From assembly GCF_002797895.1 (NCBI RefSeq), contig NZ_PGES01000001.1, positions 1,984,001-2,048,000 of the forward strand: DNA of 64,000 nt. The letters are read 5' to 3'. This document shows, one piece after another, positions 10,202 through 19,264 of the stretch. The position numbers and the translations under genes were made by a program. The notes below the pieces were generated by a model that made no database searches, had not been told where the DNA came from, and worked only from the letters and a program-made list of their open reading frames with translations. The stretch comes from Janthinobacterium sp. 67. Its GTDB lineage: Bacteria > Pseudomonadota > Gammaproteobacteria > Burkholderiales > Burkholderiaceae_D. Every line of letters begins with the position of its first letter. The first letter of the stretch is position 1.

Positions 10202-10825
10202 TTACCAACGCTTGTCAATTGGCATGTCCAGCAACGGTTTCAATTTCTCCGCAATCACTTCGCGCGCGCGAAATATCCTGCTGCGCACGGTGCCGATGGG
10301 GCACGCCATGATCTCCGATATTTCTTCATAGCTCAGGCCCTCGATTTCGCGCAGGACGATGGCCGTGCGCAATTCGATGGGCAGCACATCCATTGCCGCA
10401 TTGACGGTAGCCGCAATCTGCTTGCTGGCCAGCACCGATTCGGGTGTATTGTTGTCGCGCAATTTATTGCCATCATCGAAGGATTCCGCCTGCTCGGCGT
10501 CGGCATCGCTGGACGTGGCAGCGCGCCTCCCTTGCGTAACGAGATAATTCTTGGCCGTATTGATGCCGATGCGATACAGCCAGGTATAAAACGCGGCCTC
10601 GCCGCGAAAATGGCGCAGCGCCCGGTACGCCTTGATAAAGGTTTCCTGCACCACATCTTCGGCCTCCGCCGGGTCATGCACAAGGCGCGACACAAGACGC
10701 ATCAAGCGACGCTGGTATTTCGATACCAGCACATCGAATGCCCGTTTGTCGCCAGCCTGCACCCGCTCGACCAGCAACTGATCATACTCGCGCTCTGTCC
10801 TCACGCCCAATGTCCCTGTAGTCAT
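10202..10825 (-). CDS. rpoE: RNA polymerase sigma-E factor (AlgU/RpoE type)
   Basis: This is an ECF sigma factor that directs transcription of envelope-stress genes. The 207-residue protein has region 2 (AFDVLVSKYQRRLMRLVSRL, then AEDVVQETFIKAYRALRHFRG) and region 4 (ELRTAIVLREIEGLSYEEIS, then CPIGTVRSRIFRAREVIAE). A variable acidic linker lies near residues 103-128. It is followed by an rseA gene and degP, the standard neighbourhood. A sequence like a sigma-E promoter lies just upstream (10848-10876), suggesting autoregulation. Confidence 0.95.
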   Translation of the reverse strand: MTTGTLGVRTEREYDQLLVERVQAGDKRAFDVLVSKYQRRLMRLVSRLVHDPAEAEDVVQETFIKAYRALRHFRGEAAFYTWLYRIGINTAKNYLVTQGRRAATSSDADAEQAESFDDGNKLRDNNTPESVLASKQIAATVNAAMDVLPIELRTAIVLREIEGLSYEEISEIMACPIGTVRSRIFRAREVIAEKLKPLLDMPIDKRW

Positions 10826-10847
10826 GCAGCGTGGGCGCCTGTATGGA

Positions 10848-10876
10848 TATAGAGTTGGCCCGCTGCAAGAAGTTCA
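10848..10876 (-). promoter_or_regulatory. Candidate sigma-E-type promoter of rpoE
   Basis: On the minus strand TGAACTT (10876-10870) is followed after 16 bp by TCTATA (10853-10848). This resembles the sigma-E pattern GGAACTT-N16-TCTGA. The -10 end lies 22 bp before the rpoE ATG. Match judged by eye. Confidence 0.5.
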
Positions 10877-10891
10877 GTGTTCACCCCACAT

Positions 10892-11440
10892 TTATTCTTC
10901 CCCACCGCGCGCTGCGATGGCCCGGCACGCCACGGCCAGCGGGCGGAAGGCGGCGCAGCTGCCTCCGCGTTGCACCAGTACCTCCGTGCGCCGCCCTGCG
11001 GCATCGGCCAGGCACAGCACCAGCAGTGACGGCCACAGGGTCGAGCCCGGCAACAGGCGCAGGCCCGGCACTGCCGGAGACACCGCCACAGCCGGCTCCG
11101 GCATCTCGCTGGCATCCATTTCCGGCGCCCCGCCATGCTCCAGATATACCGCCAGCCGCAACTGGCCAACCGGCGAAATATCAAGCGTCTGCGGCTTTCT
11201 GCGCCTGCGCGGCAAAGCCAGCAAAAACACGCCGCCAGCCGCACTCAGCAGCGCGCCACTCCAGCCCAGCGCATACCCGCCCACCAGGTGGCCGGGGCCG
11301 GCACCGGCGTCGGACAGGCCCGCAACGGGCCACGTGCCGCTCAAGGGCCAGGCGGCCAGCAAGGCGCACGATCCCAGCACCGCTTGCAACAGACGCAAAC
11401 AGACAGGCGTGCGGATGACAGCCGCTACTGCGATTGACAT
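10892..11440 (-). CDS. YgfX-like inner-membrane protein
   Basis: This 182-residue protein has two hydrophobic segments near residues 18-38 and 52-75, a basic RRRRKP stop-transfer, then a soluble part. That part contains PGSTLWPSLLVLCLADAAGRR and FRPLAVACRAI, which resemble the C-terminal pattern of the YgfX/CptA family. It lies between fabF and rpoE, where betaproteobacteria often carry such a gene. A hairpin cluster with a T-run lies immediately upstream, so it may need its own promoter. Family assignment is by pattern only, and I would not infer a toxin role. Confidence 0.55.
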   Translation of the reverse strand: MSIAVAAVIRTPVCLRLLQAVLGSCALLAAWPLSGTWPVAGLSDAGAGPGHLVGGYALGWSGALLSAAGGVFLLALPRRRRKPQTLDISPVGQLRLAVYLEHGGAPEMDASEMPEPAVAVSPAVPGLRLLPGSTLWPSLLVLCLADAAGRRTEVLVQRGGSCAAFRPLAVACRAIAARGGEE

Positions 11441-11450
11441 ACTTCATGGG

Positions 11451-11548
11451 AAAAAAAAGGCGCGCCGGCAACATGCCGGGCAAATTCAGGCGCCAACGAA
11501 CGTTGGCGCCGAATCAGCGCTCACTACGGTTTGACCGTAGCGAGCGCT
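11451..11548 (-). terminator. Three consecutive hairpins and a T8 run after fabF
   Basis: Read on the minus strand, three stem-loops follow fabF. The first has 15-bp arms with one mismatch and a 3-nt loop (11516-11548). The second has perfect 9-bp arms GGCGCCAAC/GTTGGCGCC (11489-11510). The third is a short CCGGCA/TGCCGG stem (about 11464-11478). A run of eight T ends the cluster at 11458-11451. This is probably the terminator of the fab operon. Confidence 0.7.
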
Positions 11549-11561
11549 TGAAAGTTCCTGC

Positions 11562-12812
11562 TTATTTCGCTTTACCGAAAATCAGCGTGCCATTCGTTCC
11601 GCCGAAGCCGAACGAATTCTTCACTGCATAATCGATCTTCATATCCCGCGCCGTGTTGGCACAGAAATCGAGATCGCAAGCCGGATCCTGGTTGAAGATG
11701 TTGATGGTCGGTGGCGACACCTGATGGTGCAATGCCAGGACCGTAAACACCGCTTCCAGACCGCCCGCGCCGCCCAGCAAATGGCCCGTCATCGACTTGG
11801 TCGAGTTGACAACCAGATTCTTGGCGTGCTCGCCGAAGGTGCGTTTGATGCCCATCACTTCCGCCACGTCGCCTTGCGGGGTCGACGTGCCGTGCGCGTT
11901 CAGGTACTGAATCTGATCCGCGTTCAAGCCTGCGTTATCGAGGGCCGCGATCACCGATTTGCTGCCGCCGCTACCATCTTCCAGCGGCGAGGTCATGTGA
12001 TAAGCATCTGCGCTCATCCCGAAACCATGCACTTCGGCATAGATCTTGGCACCACGGGCCACCGCGTGCTCGTACTCTTCCAGCACCATGACGCCAGCGC
12101 CCTCGCCCAGCACGAAGCCGTCGCGGTCGGTATCCCACGGACGCGATGCCGTTGCCGGATCGTCGTTGCGGGTCGACAAGGCGCGTGCCGAGGCGAAACC
12201 GCCCAGGCCCAGCGGCGACACGGTCGATTCAGCACCGCCGGCGATCATGACGTCGGCATCGCCGTACTCGATCATGCGCGCTGCGGCACCGATGCTGTGC
12301 AAACCGGTGGTACACGCAGTAACGATCGCCAGGTTCGGGCCCTTCAGACCATATTTGATCGAAAGGTTGCCAGAAATCATGTTAATGATCGAGGCAGGCA
12401 CGAAAAATGGCGAGATACGGCGCGGACCGCGCTTTTCGTACTCGGACTTGGTTTCCTCGATCAGCGGCAAGCCGCCGATACCGGAACCGATGATCACGCC
12501 GATGCGCTCGGCGTTTTCTTCGGTCACTTCCAGGCCGGAGTCCTGCATCGCCTGGATGCCCGCAGCCATGCCGTAATGGATAAAGGTATCCATGTGGCGG
12601 GCTTCCTTACCGGAGATGTATTCTTCGATATTGAAGCCTTTGACTTCACCAGCAAAATGCGTGGTGAATGGCTGTGCATCAAACTTGGTAATCGTGGCAA
12701 TGCCGGATTTACCTTCAATGATTGCGCCCCACGCCTCGGCAATAGTATTGCCGACAGGTGAAACGCAGCCCAGGCCGGTGACAACAACACGACGGTTTTT
12801 AGAACGGCTCAA
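11562..12812 (-). CDS. fabF: Beta-ketoacyl-ACP synthase II
   Basis: FabF condenses malonyl-ACP with acyl-ACP in fatty-acid elongation. The catalytic residues are C167 (TACTTG), H307 (NAHGTST) and H344 (TGHLLGGAG), with the C-terminal [10 protein letters not shown] loop. It has 416 residues, the normal length. One small variation is TPQGD where many enzymes read TPLGD or TPVGD. It lies 29 bp downstream of acpP, the gene for its carrier protein, and ends the plsX-fabHDG-acpP-fabF cluster. Confidence 0.97.
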   Translation of the reverse strand: MSRSKNRRVVVTGLGCVSPVGNTIAEAWGAIIEGKSGIATITKFDAQPFTTHFAGEVKGFNIEEYISGKEARHMDTFIHYGMAAGIQAMQDSGLEVTEENAERIGVIIGSGIGGLPLIEETKSEYEKRGPRRISPFFVPASIINMISGNLSIKYGLKGPNLAIVTACTTGLHSIGAAARMIEYGDADVMIAGGAESTVSPLGLGGFASARALSTRNDDPATASRPWDTDRDGFVLGEGAGVMVLEEYEHAVARGAKIYAEVHGFGMSADAYHMTSPLEDGSGGSKSVIAALDNAGLNADQIQYLNAHGTSTPQGDVAEVMGIKRTFGEHAKNLVVNSTKSMTGHLLGGAGGLEAVFTVLALHHQVSPPTINIFNQDPACDLDFCANTARDMKIDYAVKNSFGFGGTNGTLIFGKAK

Positions 12813-12841
12813 GCGATTCTCCTGAAGTCGGTCAGACAGGC

Positions 12842-13081
12842 TTAGGCCTTGACGTGTGCGGTGGCGTAGTCGATCGCCTGTTGCACGGTGGTGATTTTTT
12901 CAGCTTGTTCGTCAGGGATTTCCATTTCGAATTCGTCTTCCAGGGCCATGACCAGTTCCACGGTGTCCAGGGAATCGGCGCCGAGATCGTCGACGAAGGA
13001 GGATTCGATTTTGATGTCTGCTTCTGCAACGCCCAGTTGCTCAGCGACGATTTTCTTAACGCGTTGTTCGATATCCGACAT
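12842..13081 (-). CDS. acpP: Acyl carrier protein
   Basis: ACP carries growing acyl chains on a phosphopantetheine arm. The 79-residue acidic protein has the attachment motif GADSLDTVE with the modified Ser at residue 37 (36 without the initiator Met). It is nearly identical in pattern to other betaproteobacterial ACPs. A TATAAT box 118 bp upstream suggests its own promoter in addition to read-through from fabG, fitting the high demand for ACP. Confidence 0.98.
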   Translation of the reverse strand: MSDIEQRVKKIVAEQLGVAEADIKIESSFVDDLGADSLDTVELVMALEDEFEMEIPDEQAEKITTVQQAIDYATAHVKA

Positions 13082-13198
13082 GTTATGGCTCCAAAGTGTG
13101 TGTTACGGAAAGTGCGCGCATTTTATCAGGTTTGCGCGTCCGAATACTAATTTCGGTGTCTGCTGCTAATTCGACCGAAGCTGCTGCTAAAAGATGCG

Positions 13199-13204
13199 AT
13201 TATA
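13199..13204 (-). promoter_or_regulatory. Candidate -10 box of an acpP promoter
   Basis: A perfect TATAAT lies on the minus strand in the 178-bp fabG-acpP gap. The -35 region is poor by eye. Transcription would start near 13192, giving a ~110-nt leader that contains two copies of CTGCTGCTAA (13160-13169 and 13181-13190 on the plus strand). Confidence 0.45.
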
Positions 13205-13259
13205 GACAAAAACGGTCGTTGAATCATGCCACAAACGCCCGCCCCGCCTATCTTTCACA

Positions 13260-14003
13260 TCAATTCATGTACATTCCGCCATTCACGTGCAGGGTCGTGC
13301 CCGTGATATAGGCCGCTTGCGGCGAGGCCAGAAAGGCTACCGCTGCCGCCACGTCTTCCGGCTTGCCCAGGCGTGACAGGGGAATTTGCGTCAACAGGGC
13401 CGCGTGCTGCTCTTCGCTCAGGGCCTTGGTCATGTCGGTATCGATGAAGCCCGGCGCGATGCAGTTCACGGTAATGTTGCGGCTGCCGATTTCGCGCGCC
13501 AGGGCGCGGCTCATGCCTTCCACGCCGGCCTTGGCCGCCGCGTAGTTCATTTGCCCCGGATTGCCCGACGACGCCACGACCGACGTGATATTAATGATAC
13601 GCCCAGTTTTGGCTTTCATCATGCCGCGCAGTACGGCGCGCGACAGGCGGCCGACGGCCGACAGGTTGGTGGAAATGACGCTGTCCCACTCTTCATCCTT
13701 CATGCGCATGGCCAACTGGTCTTGCGTGATGCCCGCATTGTTGACGAGGATGGACAGGCTGCCGTAGGTTTTCTGCACTTCATCGACGACGGCGGCGCAG
13801 CGCGCCGCATCGGTCACGTTCAGGACCAGGCCCTTGCCCGTGACGCCTTCGGCGGCCAGGTAATCGGTGATCGCTTGCGCGCCGCTTTCCGAGGTGGCGG
13901 TGCCGACCACGGTCGCGCCCTGTTTGCCCAGTTCGGTGGCGATGGCGCGGCCGATGCCGCGCGAGGCGCCCGTGACCAGCACGACTTGATTTGCTAAATT
14001 CAT
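13260..14003 (-). CDS. fabG: 3-oxoacyl-ACP reductase
   Basis: FabG reduces 3-oxoacyl-ACP with NADPH in the elongation cycle. The 247-residue short-chain dehydrogenase has the cofactor motif TGASRGIG (residues 11-18), the NNAG motif (88-91) and the catalytic residues S141, Y154 and K158. The start MNLANQVVLVTGASRG at 14003 is chosen because it gives the family length. The frame stays open upstream into fabD but reads as antisense-like low-complexity protein. It lies 53 bp after fabD. Confidence 0.97.
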   Translation of the reverse strand: MNLANQVVLVTGASRGIGRAIATELGKQGATVVGTATSESGAQAITDYLAAEGVTGKGLVLNVTDAARCAAVVDEVQKTYGSLSILVNNAGITQDQLAMRMKDEEWDSVISTNLSAVGRLSRAVLRGMMKAKTGRIINITSVVASSGNPGQMNYAAAKAGVEGMSRALAREIGSRNITVNCIAPGFIDTDMTKALSEEQHAALLTQIPLSRLGKPEDVAAAVAFLASPQAAYITGTTLHVNGGMYMN

Positions 14004-14056
14004 GAGTATCCTTAAAGATGGCTGACGGCAGTCACAGCTGCGCTGCCGTTTGCTGT

Positions 14057-14998
14057 TTACTTGAGCTGCGTCAAAATGCGTTCCAGCGATGCCTGGTCGA
14101 CGATGGCGTCGCCCACGAGCACCGGATCGATGCGCTTGGCCAGGCCCATCAGGACCTTGCCCGGACCGCATTCGATCACTTGCGTGATGCCGTCGGCAGC
14201 GACCTTTTGCATGGTTTCCACCCAGCGCACGGGGCTGGCCGCCTGGCGCACGAGCGCATCCTTGATGCCGGCAACGTCGTTGACGACGGCCACGTCGACG
14301 TTGTTGATCAGCGCGATTTGCGGCGCCGAGAACGTCAAGCCGGCCATGTACTCGCGCAAGCGGTCCGATGCAGGCTTCAGCAGCGACGAGTGGAATGGCG
14401 CGGAAACGGGCAGCTTCATGGCGCGCTTGGCGCCCTTGGCCTTGGCCAGTTCGCAGGCGCGCTCGACGGCAGCCGTATGGCCGGCGATGACCACTTGCGC
14501 TGGCGCATTGAAATTGACGGGTTCGACCACGAGGGCCGGGTTTTCCGCCGCCGCTTCCGCACACACGGCGCGCACGTCGTCGTCCGACAGGCCCAGCACG
14601 ACAGCCATCGTGCCCTGCCCGACGGGCACGGCTTCCTGCATGGCCTGCGCGCGGAAACGCACGAGCGGCACGGCATCCTTGAAGTCGATGACGCCGGCGG
14701 CGACCAGCGCCGAGTATTCACCGAGGCTGTGACCGGCGACGACCGTCGGCACGGAGCCGCCGGCCGCCAGCCAGGCGCGGTAGAACGCCACGGCCGCCGT
14801 CAGCATCACGGGTTGCGTGTTGGTAGTCAGGTCCAGCTCTTCCTTCGGACCTTCGGCGATCAGCTTGCCCAGGTCGAATTGCAGGGCGTCCGACGCTTCG
14901 GCCACGGTTTGCGCAACCACGGGGTTGCCGGCGAAACCGTCGAGCATCGCGATCGCTTGCGAGCCTTGGCCTGGGAAAACAAATGCAAATTGTGTCAT
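14057..14998 (-). CDS. fabD: Malonyl-CoA:ACP transacylase
   Basis: FabD moves malonyl groups from CoA to ACP, supplying the extender unit. The 313-residue protein starts MTQFAFVFPGQGSQ. It has the nucleophile S91 in GHSLGEYS and the acyl-transferase QPVMLTAAVA and VSAPFHSSLL (His) blocks. It sits between fabH and fabG. The upstream fabH-fabD gap carries a 66-bp hairpin repeat. Confidence 0.97.
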   Translation of the reverse strand: MTQFAFVFPGQGSQAIAMLDGFAGNPVVAQTVAEASDALQFDLGKLIAEGPKEELDLTTNTQPVMLTAAVAFYRAWLAAGGSVPTVVAGHSLGEYSALVAAGVIDFKDAVPLVRFRAQAMQEAVPVGQGTMAVVLGLSDDDVRAVCAEAAAENPALVVEPVNFNAPAQVVIAGHTAAVERACELAKAKGAKRAMKLPVSAPFHSSLLKPASDRLREYMAGLTFSAPQIALINNVDVAVVNDVAGIKDALVRQAASPVRWVETMQKVAADGITQVIECGPGKVLMGLAKRIDPVLVGDAIVDQASLERILTQLK

Positions 14999-15047
14999 GT
15001 CGACTCCGTTTTTTTACTATTTATTCAGCGAACCAAATGCAACTGCT

Positions 15048-15113
15048 GGGGTACGTCCCTGCGGGATCGGAATTCACTCCACTGGAGTGCATTCCCCCGA
15101 CGGGTCGGACCCC
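15048..15113. repeat. Nested hairpin intergenic repeat, copy A
   Basis: This 66-bp element in the fabH-fabD gap aligns over its whole length with 19178-19243 in the opposite orientation, at roughly 57 of 66 positions by eye. Outer ends read GGGGTNNG...CCCC. Inside, 12-bp arms (GGAATTCACTCC/GGAGTGCATTCC) form a hairpin around ACT with one mismatch. Confidence 0.8.
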
Positions 15114-15131
15114 GAAATCAGCCTCCGGCCA

Positions 15132-16130
15132 TCACATCTTTGCCAACACGGCGCCCCAGGTAAAGCCGCCGCCCACGCCTTCCATCATGACGTTGTCGCC
15201 CTTCTTGACCCGGCCATCGCGCACGGCGATGTCGAGTGCCAGCGGGATCGAGGCGGCCGAGGTGTTGCCATGCTGATCGACGGTGACGACCATCTTTTCC
15301 AGTGGCAAGCCGAGTTTCTTGGCCGTGCTGTTCATGATGCGGATGTTCGCCTGGTGCGGGATCAGCCAGTCGATCTGGTCCGACGTCATGTTGGCGTGTT
15401 CCAGGGCTTCGTGCGCGACTTTTTCCAGCACGGACACGGCCAGCTTGAAGACGGCCGGGCCATCCATGTAGAGGAAGGCGCTGCCGTCGAGCGCGCCGCC
15501 AGCCAGGCTGCCCGGCACGCTGAGGATGTTCGAGTGGCGGCCGTCCGCGTGCAGCTTGGTGGCCAGGATGCCCGGTTCCTTCGACGCCGTCATGACGATG
15601 GCGCCGGCGCCGTCGCCGAACAGCACGCAGGTGCCGCGGTCGTCGAAATTGAGGATGCGCGAAAACACTTCGGCGCCGATCACCAACACGTTTTTATGCA
15701 TGCCCGACTGGATGAAGCTGTCGGCCGTGGCCACCGCATACACGAAACCGCTGCAGACGGCTTGCACGTCGACGGCGGCGCAGTTGTTCGTGATGCCCAG
15801 CTTGTTTTGCACGATGCAGGCCGTGCTGGGGAAGCTGCCGAAGAAATCGGGGGTCGAGCTGGCGACGATGATCAGGTCCAGGTCGTTGCCGTTCAGGCCA
15901 GCCATTTCCAGGGCCTTCTTGGCCGCTTCCACGCCCAGGTCCGAGGAATTTTGCGTTGGCGCCGCGTAATGGCGCGCCGAAATGCCGCTGCGCGAGACGA
16001 TCCATTCATCGGACGTCTCGATGCCCTTGGCGGCGAGCTGTTCGGTCAAGTCCTGGTTGGTGACGCGCTTTTCCGGCAAGTAGCTGCCGGTGCCGATAAT
16101 TTTGCTGTAAGTTTTGCTAAAAACAGTCAT
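15132..16130 (-). CDS. fabH: Beta-ketoacyl-ACP synthase III
   Basis: FabH starts fatty-acid synthesis by condensing acetyl-CoA with malonyl-ACP. The 332-residue thiolase-fold enzyme has the catalytic Cys at C126 (AVCSGFVYA), the His in IPHQANIRI and the Asn near the C-terminus ([13 protein letters not shown]). It begins 15 bp after plsX stops, so the two are probably co-translated. Confidence 0.97.
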   Translation of the reverse strand: MTVFSKTYSKIIGTGSYLPEKRVTNQDLTEQLAAKGIETSDEWIVSRSGISARHYAAPTQNSSDLGVEAAKKALEMAGLNGNDLDLIIVASSTPDFFGSFPSTACIVQNKLGITNNCAAVDVQAVCSGFVYAVATADSFIQSGMHKNVLVIGAEVFSRILNFDDRGTCVLFGDGAGAIVMTASKEPGILATKLHADGRHSNILSVPGSLAGGALDGSAFLYMDGPAVFKLAVSVLEKVAHEALEHANMTSDQIDWLIPHQANIRIMNSTAKKLGLPLEKMVVTVDQHGNTSAASIPLALDIAVRDGRVKKGDNVMMEGVGGGFTWGAVLAKM

Positions 16131-16145
16131 GCAAGTACCCGTCCA

Positions 16146-17213
16146 CTAAATGGTAGAGCTTGTTGATGTAGGTTCGTCCGGAACTGGCGTGCGCGGCATC
16201 AGCTCGGCGATCAGGCTGGCCAGGTGCGCTTGCACGTCATTTTTTGCCGCATCGAAAGCGCGGCGCAAGGCCCATTCAAACGAATAGGCATCGGCGCTGC
16301 CGTGGCTCTTGAAGACGAGACCACGCAAGCCCAGCAGGCTGGCGCCGTTGTAACGCGAAGGATTCAAGCGGTTGCCGATGGCTTTCAGGGCCCCGCGGGC
16401 GATCAGCGCGCCCAGCATGGTGATCGGATTGCGCTTGAATTCGGAAGTGAGCACGTCTTTCATGAAGCGCGCCAGGCCTTCGATGGCTTTCAGGGTGACA
16501 TTACCGACGAAACCGTCGCAGACGACGATATCGGTCGTGCCCTTGAAGATATCATTGCCTTCCACGTTGCCGTAGAAGTTCAGCGCGCCACGCTCGTGGT
16601 CGGCCTGCAGCAGCTTCGAGGTGAGTTTCACCACTTCATTGCCCTTGATATCTTCCGTGCCCACGTTCAGCAAGCCGATCGTCGGCCGTTCGATACCTTC
16701 CATGGCGGAAACGAGCACGGAACCCATGATGGCGAACTGGTGCAAGTGATGCGGTTCGCAATCGACGTTGGCGCCCAGGTCCAGCATGTAGGTGGGGCCG
16801 TTCTTTTGATTCGGCAAGATGCTGCAGATGGCCGGGCGGTCGACACCGGACATGGTTTTCAATACATAGCGCGACACGGCCATCAGGGCTGCCGTATTAC
16901 CGGCGGAAACGGAGGCTTGCGCTACGCCGTTCTTGACCTGTTCGATGGCCACGCGCATGGAGGAATCCTTCTTGCGGCGCAGGGCCACTTCCAGGGGATC
17001 GTCCATGGTAACTTGTTCGGAGGCATGCAATACCGACAGGCGCGGATGCGTGTCGGCTTTATGTTTCTTCAGTTCGGCACGGATCACGTCTTCCAATCCA
17101 ACAAGGATCAGTTCGGCTTCAGGTTCATGTTTTACGAAGGAAATTGCTGCGGGGATAGTGACTGAGGGACCGTGATCTCCGCCCATGCAGTCGATAGAAA
17201 TTTTGATTGTCAT
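16146..17213 (-). CDS. plsX: Phosphate acyltransferase PlsX
   Basis: PlsX converts acyl-ACP to acyl-phosphate for phosphatidic acid synthesis, linking the fab products to membrane lipid. The protein shows the family start [19 protein letters not shown] and the [12 protein letters not shown] and [18 protein letters not shown] blocks. The start [13 protein letters not shown] at 17213 gives 355 residues. A start at 17249 would add 12 residues without family support. It lies downstream of rpmF, as is usual. Confidence 0.96.
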   Translation of the reverse strand: MTIKISIDCMGGDHGPSVTIPAAISFVKHEPEAELILVGLEDVIRAELKKHKADTHPRLSVLHASEQVTMDDPLEVALRRKKDSSMRVAIEQVKNGVAQASVSAGNTAALMAVSRYVLKTMSGVDRPAICSILPNQKNGPTYMLDLGANVDCEPHHLHQFAIMGSVLVSAMEGIERPTIGLLNVGTEDIKGNEVVKLTSKLLQADHERGALNFYGNVEGNDIFKGTTDIVVCDGFVGNVTLKAIEGLARFMKDVLTSEFKRNPITMLGALIARGALKAIGNRLNPSRYNGASLLGLRGLVFKSHGSADAYSFEWALRRAFDAAKNDVQAHLASLIAELMPRTPVPDEPTSTSSTI

Positions 17214-17351
17214 TTGTGTTGATTCAATACCGCTGCGGGCGTGCGGCAAGATGTGAATCGGACTGGAGCATATGCGGGGCGCAACATATCATGCACAGAC
17301 CTGGACAGCGTGATTCAAAATGACGGGTGTGCAAGATGAATTGCAGCCGAT

Positions 17352-17398
17352 AAAAAAGAAGAAGCGGCGCCACGCCGAATAACCACGCAACACCGCTT
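17352..17398 (-). terminator. Possible attenuator/terminator between rpmF and plsX
   Basis: On the minus strand AAGCGG...CCGCTT can form a 6-bp stem around a long loop, followed by TCTTCTTTTTTA. The stem is short, so it is more likely a partial terminator limiting read-through from the ribosomal protein gene than a full stop. Confidence 0.4.
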
Positions 17399-17423
17399 TC
17401 ATCTTACCCAACAAAAACGTCGA

Positions 17424-17606
17424 TTACTCGTCGTTTTTGGTCTTCAACACTTTACGGCCACGATAGAAGCCGTTAGGGCTGATATGGTGACGCATGTGTG
17501 TTTCGCCGGTAACTGGCTCGACGCTCAATTGCGGCGCGACCAGGAAGTCGTGCGAACGGTGCATGCCGCGCTTGGAAGGGGTTTTCTTGTTCTGTTGAAC
17601 TGCCAT
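17424..17606 (-). CDS. rpmF: 50S ribosomal protein L32
   Basis: L32 is a small basic protein of the large ribosomal subunit. The 60-residue sequence [20 protein letters not shown] is diagnostic. The C-terminal [15 protein letters not shown] is typical of proteobacterial L32, which lacks the four-Cys zinc site of some other versions. It lies between yceD and plsX, the standard arrangement. Confidence 0.98.
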   Translation of the reverse strand: MAVQQNKKTPSKRGMHRSHDFLVAPQLSVEPVTGETHMRHHISPNGFYRGRKVLKTKNDE

Positions 17607-17841
17607 GATGACTCCTAATACATAAGTTCTAAAATTTTAGCACAATCGATTGGCAAATACATGCGAATCGAGTATCCCAGCGGTAAAGACTACCCGAAAA
17701 TAGCCCGGACCGACATCGTTTATTACAACTACATTTCACTACACTTGCCATACTCGATTACTACACGCGTTTGACACGTTCTCTAAGCGGGATCTCACAA
17801 ACCTGCGGTTTTTGAGGCCCCCTATAAACTACAACTACTAC

Positions 17842-18339
17842 TTATTCTGGCTTCAAGTCTTTCAGGGCCGCAAACGGCGACTTCTTTTCAGTCTTGAGAG
17901 CATCGAGCTGCGCCGTATCGGGGCAGACGTCATGTTTGGGTACCTGCGGCAGGGCCAGCAAGGCTTCATCTTCGATCAGGGCCGCGGCATCCATGCTGCG
18001 GCTGCCGACGATCACGTCGATCGATTCATCGTTGATAATTTCTTCGATCTCGTCCGCGTGCTCGTCATCCTTGCCCAGCATCAGAACAGTCGAAGAATCG
18101 ATCACGTAAGCATACGGAGTCAGGCAGCGCTGGCAAACCAGCTGAACGGTGCCGTTGACCGACAAGGTCAGTTGCGGGTAGCCCAGCTTGCTGGTGCCGC
18201 CGACGATCTTCCAGGCGATCTCGCCGGAACTATCTGCACAATCCTTGGTCAACCGGGTCATTTCAGCGACAGGAGTTACACCCTCGCGGCTCCCGCTGAT
18301 ACGACAAAAATCAAAGGCGTCGATCACAAAAGCATTCAT
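17842..18339 (-). CDS. yceD: YceD family protein (DUF177), 23S rRNA accumulation protein
   Basis: YceD-family proteins are linked to normal 23S rRNA levels. The exact biochemical role is unclear. The 165-residue protein starts MNAFVIDAFDFCRISGS at 18339. It contains the family core LTLSVNGTVQLVCQRCLTPYAY with a CxxC pair, an acidic stretch (EEIINDESIDV) and the closing SPFAALKDLK motif. An in-frame ATG at 18423 would give an unsupported 28-residue extension. It precedes rpmF by 235 bp. Confidence 0.9.
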   Translation of the reverse strand: MNAFVIDAFDFCRISGSREGVTPVAEMTRLTKDCADSSGEIAWKIVGGTSKLGYPQLTLSVNGTVQLVCQRCLTPYAYVIDSSTVLMLGKDDEHADEIEEIINDESIDVIVGSRSMDAAALIEDEALLALPQVPKHDVCPDTAQLDALKTEKKSPFAALKDLKPE

Positions 18340-18561
18340 TGGTAGAAAATTTCCCCGGAAAACCTGCGATAATAACAGGGTTTTTAGCACGGAGTCAAAG
18401 GCTAAGCATCTTTTTTGACGCAATCATTGCCATCAACATGACATTTCATCAACACCGTCATGCCGCATGGAGCCTCAGTTGTGGGCTCTGCGCCCTGGAA
18501 TTTGCGTGAAATCCCACTGACATCGACCAGCGCGGCCATGCCGGCCGCCATCCACTACCGA

Positions 18562-19170
18562 ATGATACCAACTTCCGCCCCATCGCGCTTGATTCTTGCA
18601 TCGAGTTCGACCTACCGCAAGGAACTGCTGCAACGCCTGCGCCTGCCTTTCGAGGTGGCCGTCCCCGATCTCGACGAAAGCCCCCTGCCGGGCGAAAGCC
18701 CCAGCGCCACGGCCCTGCGCCTGGCCCAGGCCAAGGCGCAGGCCGTGCTCGACCGCTACCCTGGCAGCCTCGTCATCGGCTCCGACCAGGTCGCCACCCT
18801 CGACGGCGCGCAGATCGGCAAGCCCGGCAACCATGCCAATGCCTTGCTGCAACTGCAAACCATGCGCGGACGCGAGACCGTGTTCCACACGGCACTGTGC
18901 CTGCTCGACGGCCGCCAGAATCCTCCCGTGGCGCAAGTGGAAGACGTCCAGACCCTCGTCACGGTGCGCGACTTGCCCGACGTCGAACTGGACGCCTACC
19001 TGCGCATCGAACAGCCGTACGACTGCGCCGGCAGCGCCAAGAACGAAGGCCTGGGCATCGCCCTGCTCGAACGCATAGCCACCACCGACCCGACCGCCCT
19101 CACCGGCTTGCCGCTGATCGCCCTCACAAGCATGCTGCGCAAGGCGGGTGTGACGTTTTTTACATTTTAA
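18562..19170 (+). CDS. Maf-family nucleoside triphosphate pyrophosphatase (YceF-like)
   Basis: Maf proteins hydrolyse non-canonical or methylated nucleoside triphosphates to the monophosphate. The 202-residue sequence has LILASSSTYRKELLQRL at the N-terminus, IGSDQVATLDG with the catalytic Asp, and KNEGLGIALLE near the end, which fits the YceF subgroup. The start at 18562 is chosen because the family begins close to the LILASSS strand. An upstream in-frame ATG at 18460 would add 34 unrelated residues. It is divergent from yceD and is followed by a hairpin repeat and an RsmI-like gene. Confidence 0.88.
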   Translation: MIPTSAPSRLILASSSTYRKELLQRLRLPFEVAVPDLDESPLPGESPSATALRLAQAKAQAVLDRYPGSLVIGSDQVATLDGAQIGKPGNHANALLQLQTMRGRETVFHTALCLLDGRQNPPVAQVEDVQTLVTVRDLPDVELDAYLRIEQPYDCAGSAKNEGLGIALLERIATTDPTALTGLPLIALTSMLRKAGVTFFTF

Positions 19171-19177
19171 TCACCCT

Positions 19178-19243
19178 GGGGTCAGACCCGACGGGGGAGT
19201 GCGTTCCAGTGGAGCGCACTCCGATCCCGAAGGGACTGACCCC
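19178..19243. repeat. Nested hairpin intergenic repeat, copy B
   Basis: This 66-bp element lies between maf and the RsmI-like gene, ending 21 bp before the ATG. Outer arms GGGGTCAG/CTGACCCC are perfect. Inner 12-bp arms GGAGTGCGTTCC/GGAGCGCACTCC enclose AGT with one G-T pair. It is the inverted relative of 15048-15113. Confidence 0.85.
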
Positions 19244-19264
19244 GGCCAATACAAAGCTAACAAT

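Noticed and set aside
13260..14564. Extended fabG beginning upstream of 14003
   Set aside because: The extension overlaps fabD and has antisense-like low-complexity composition. The Rossmann start at 14003 is normal for FabG.
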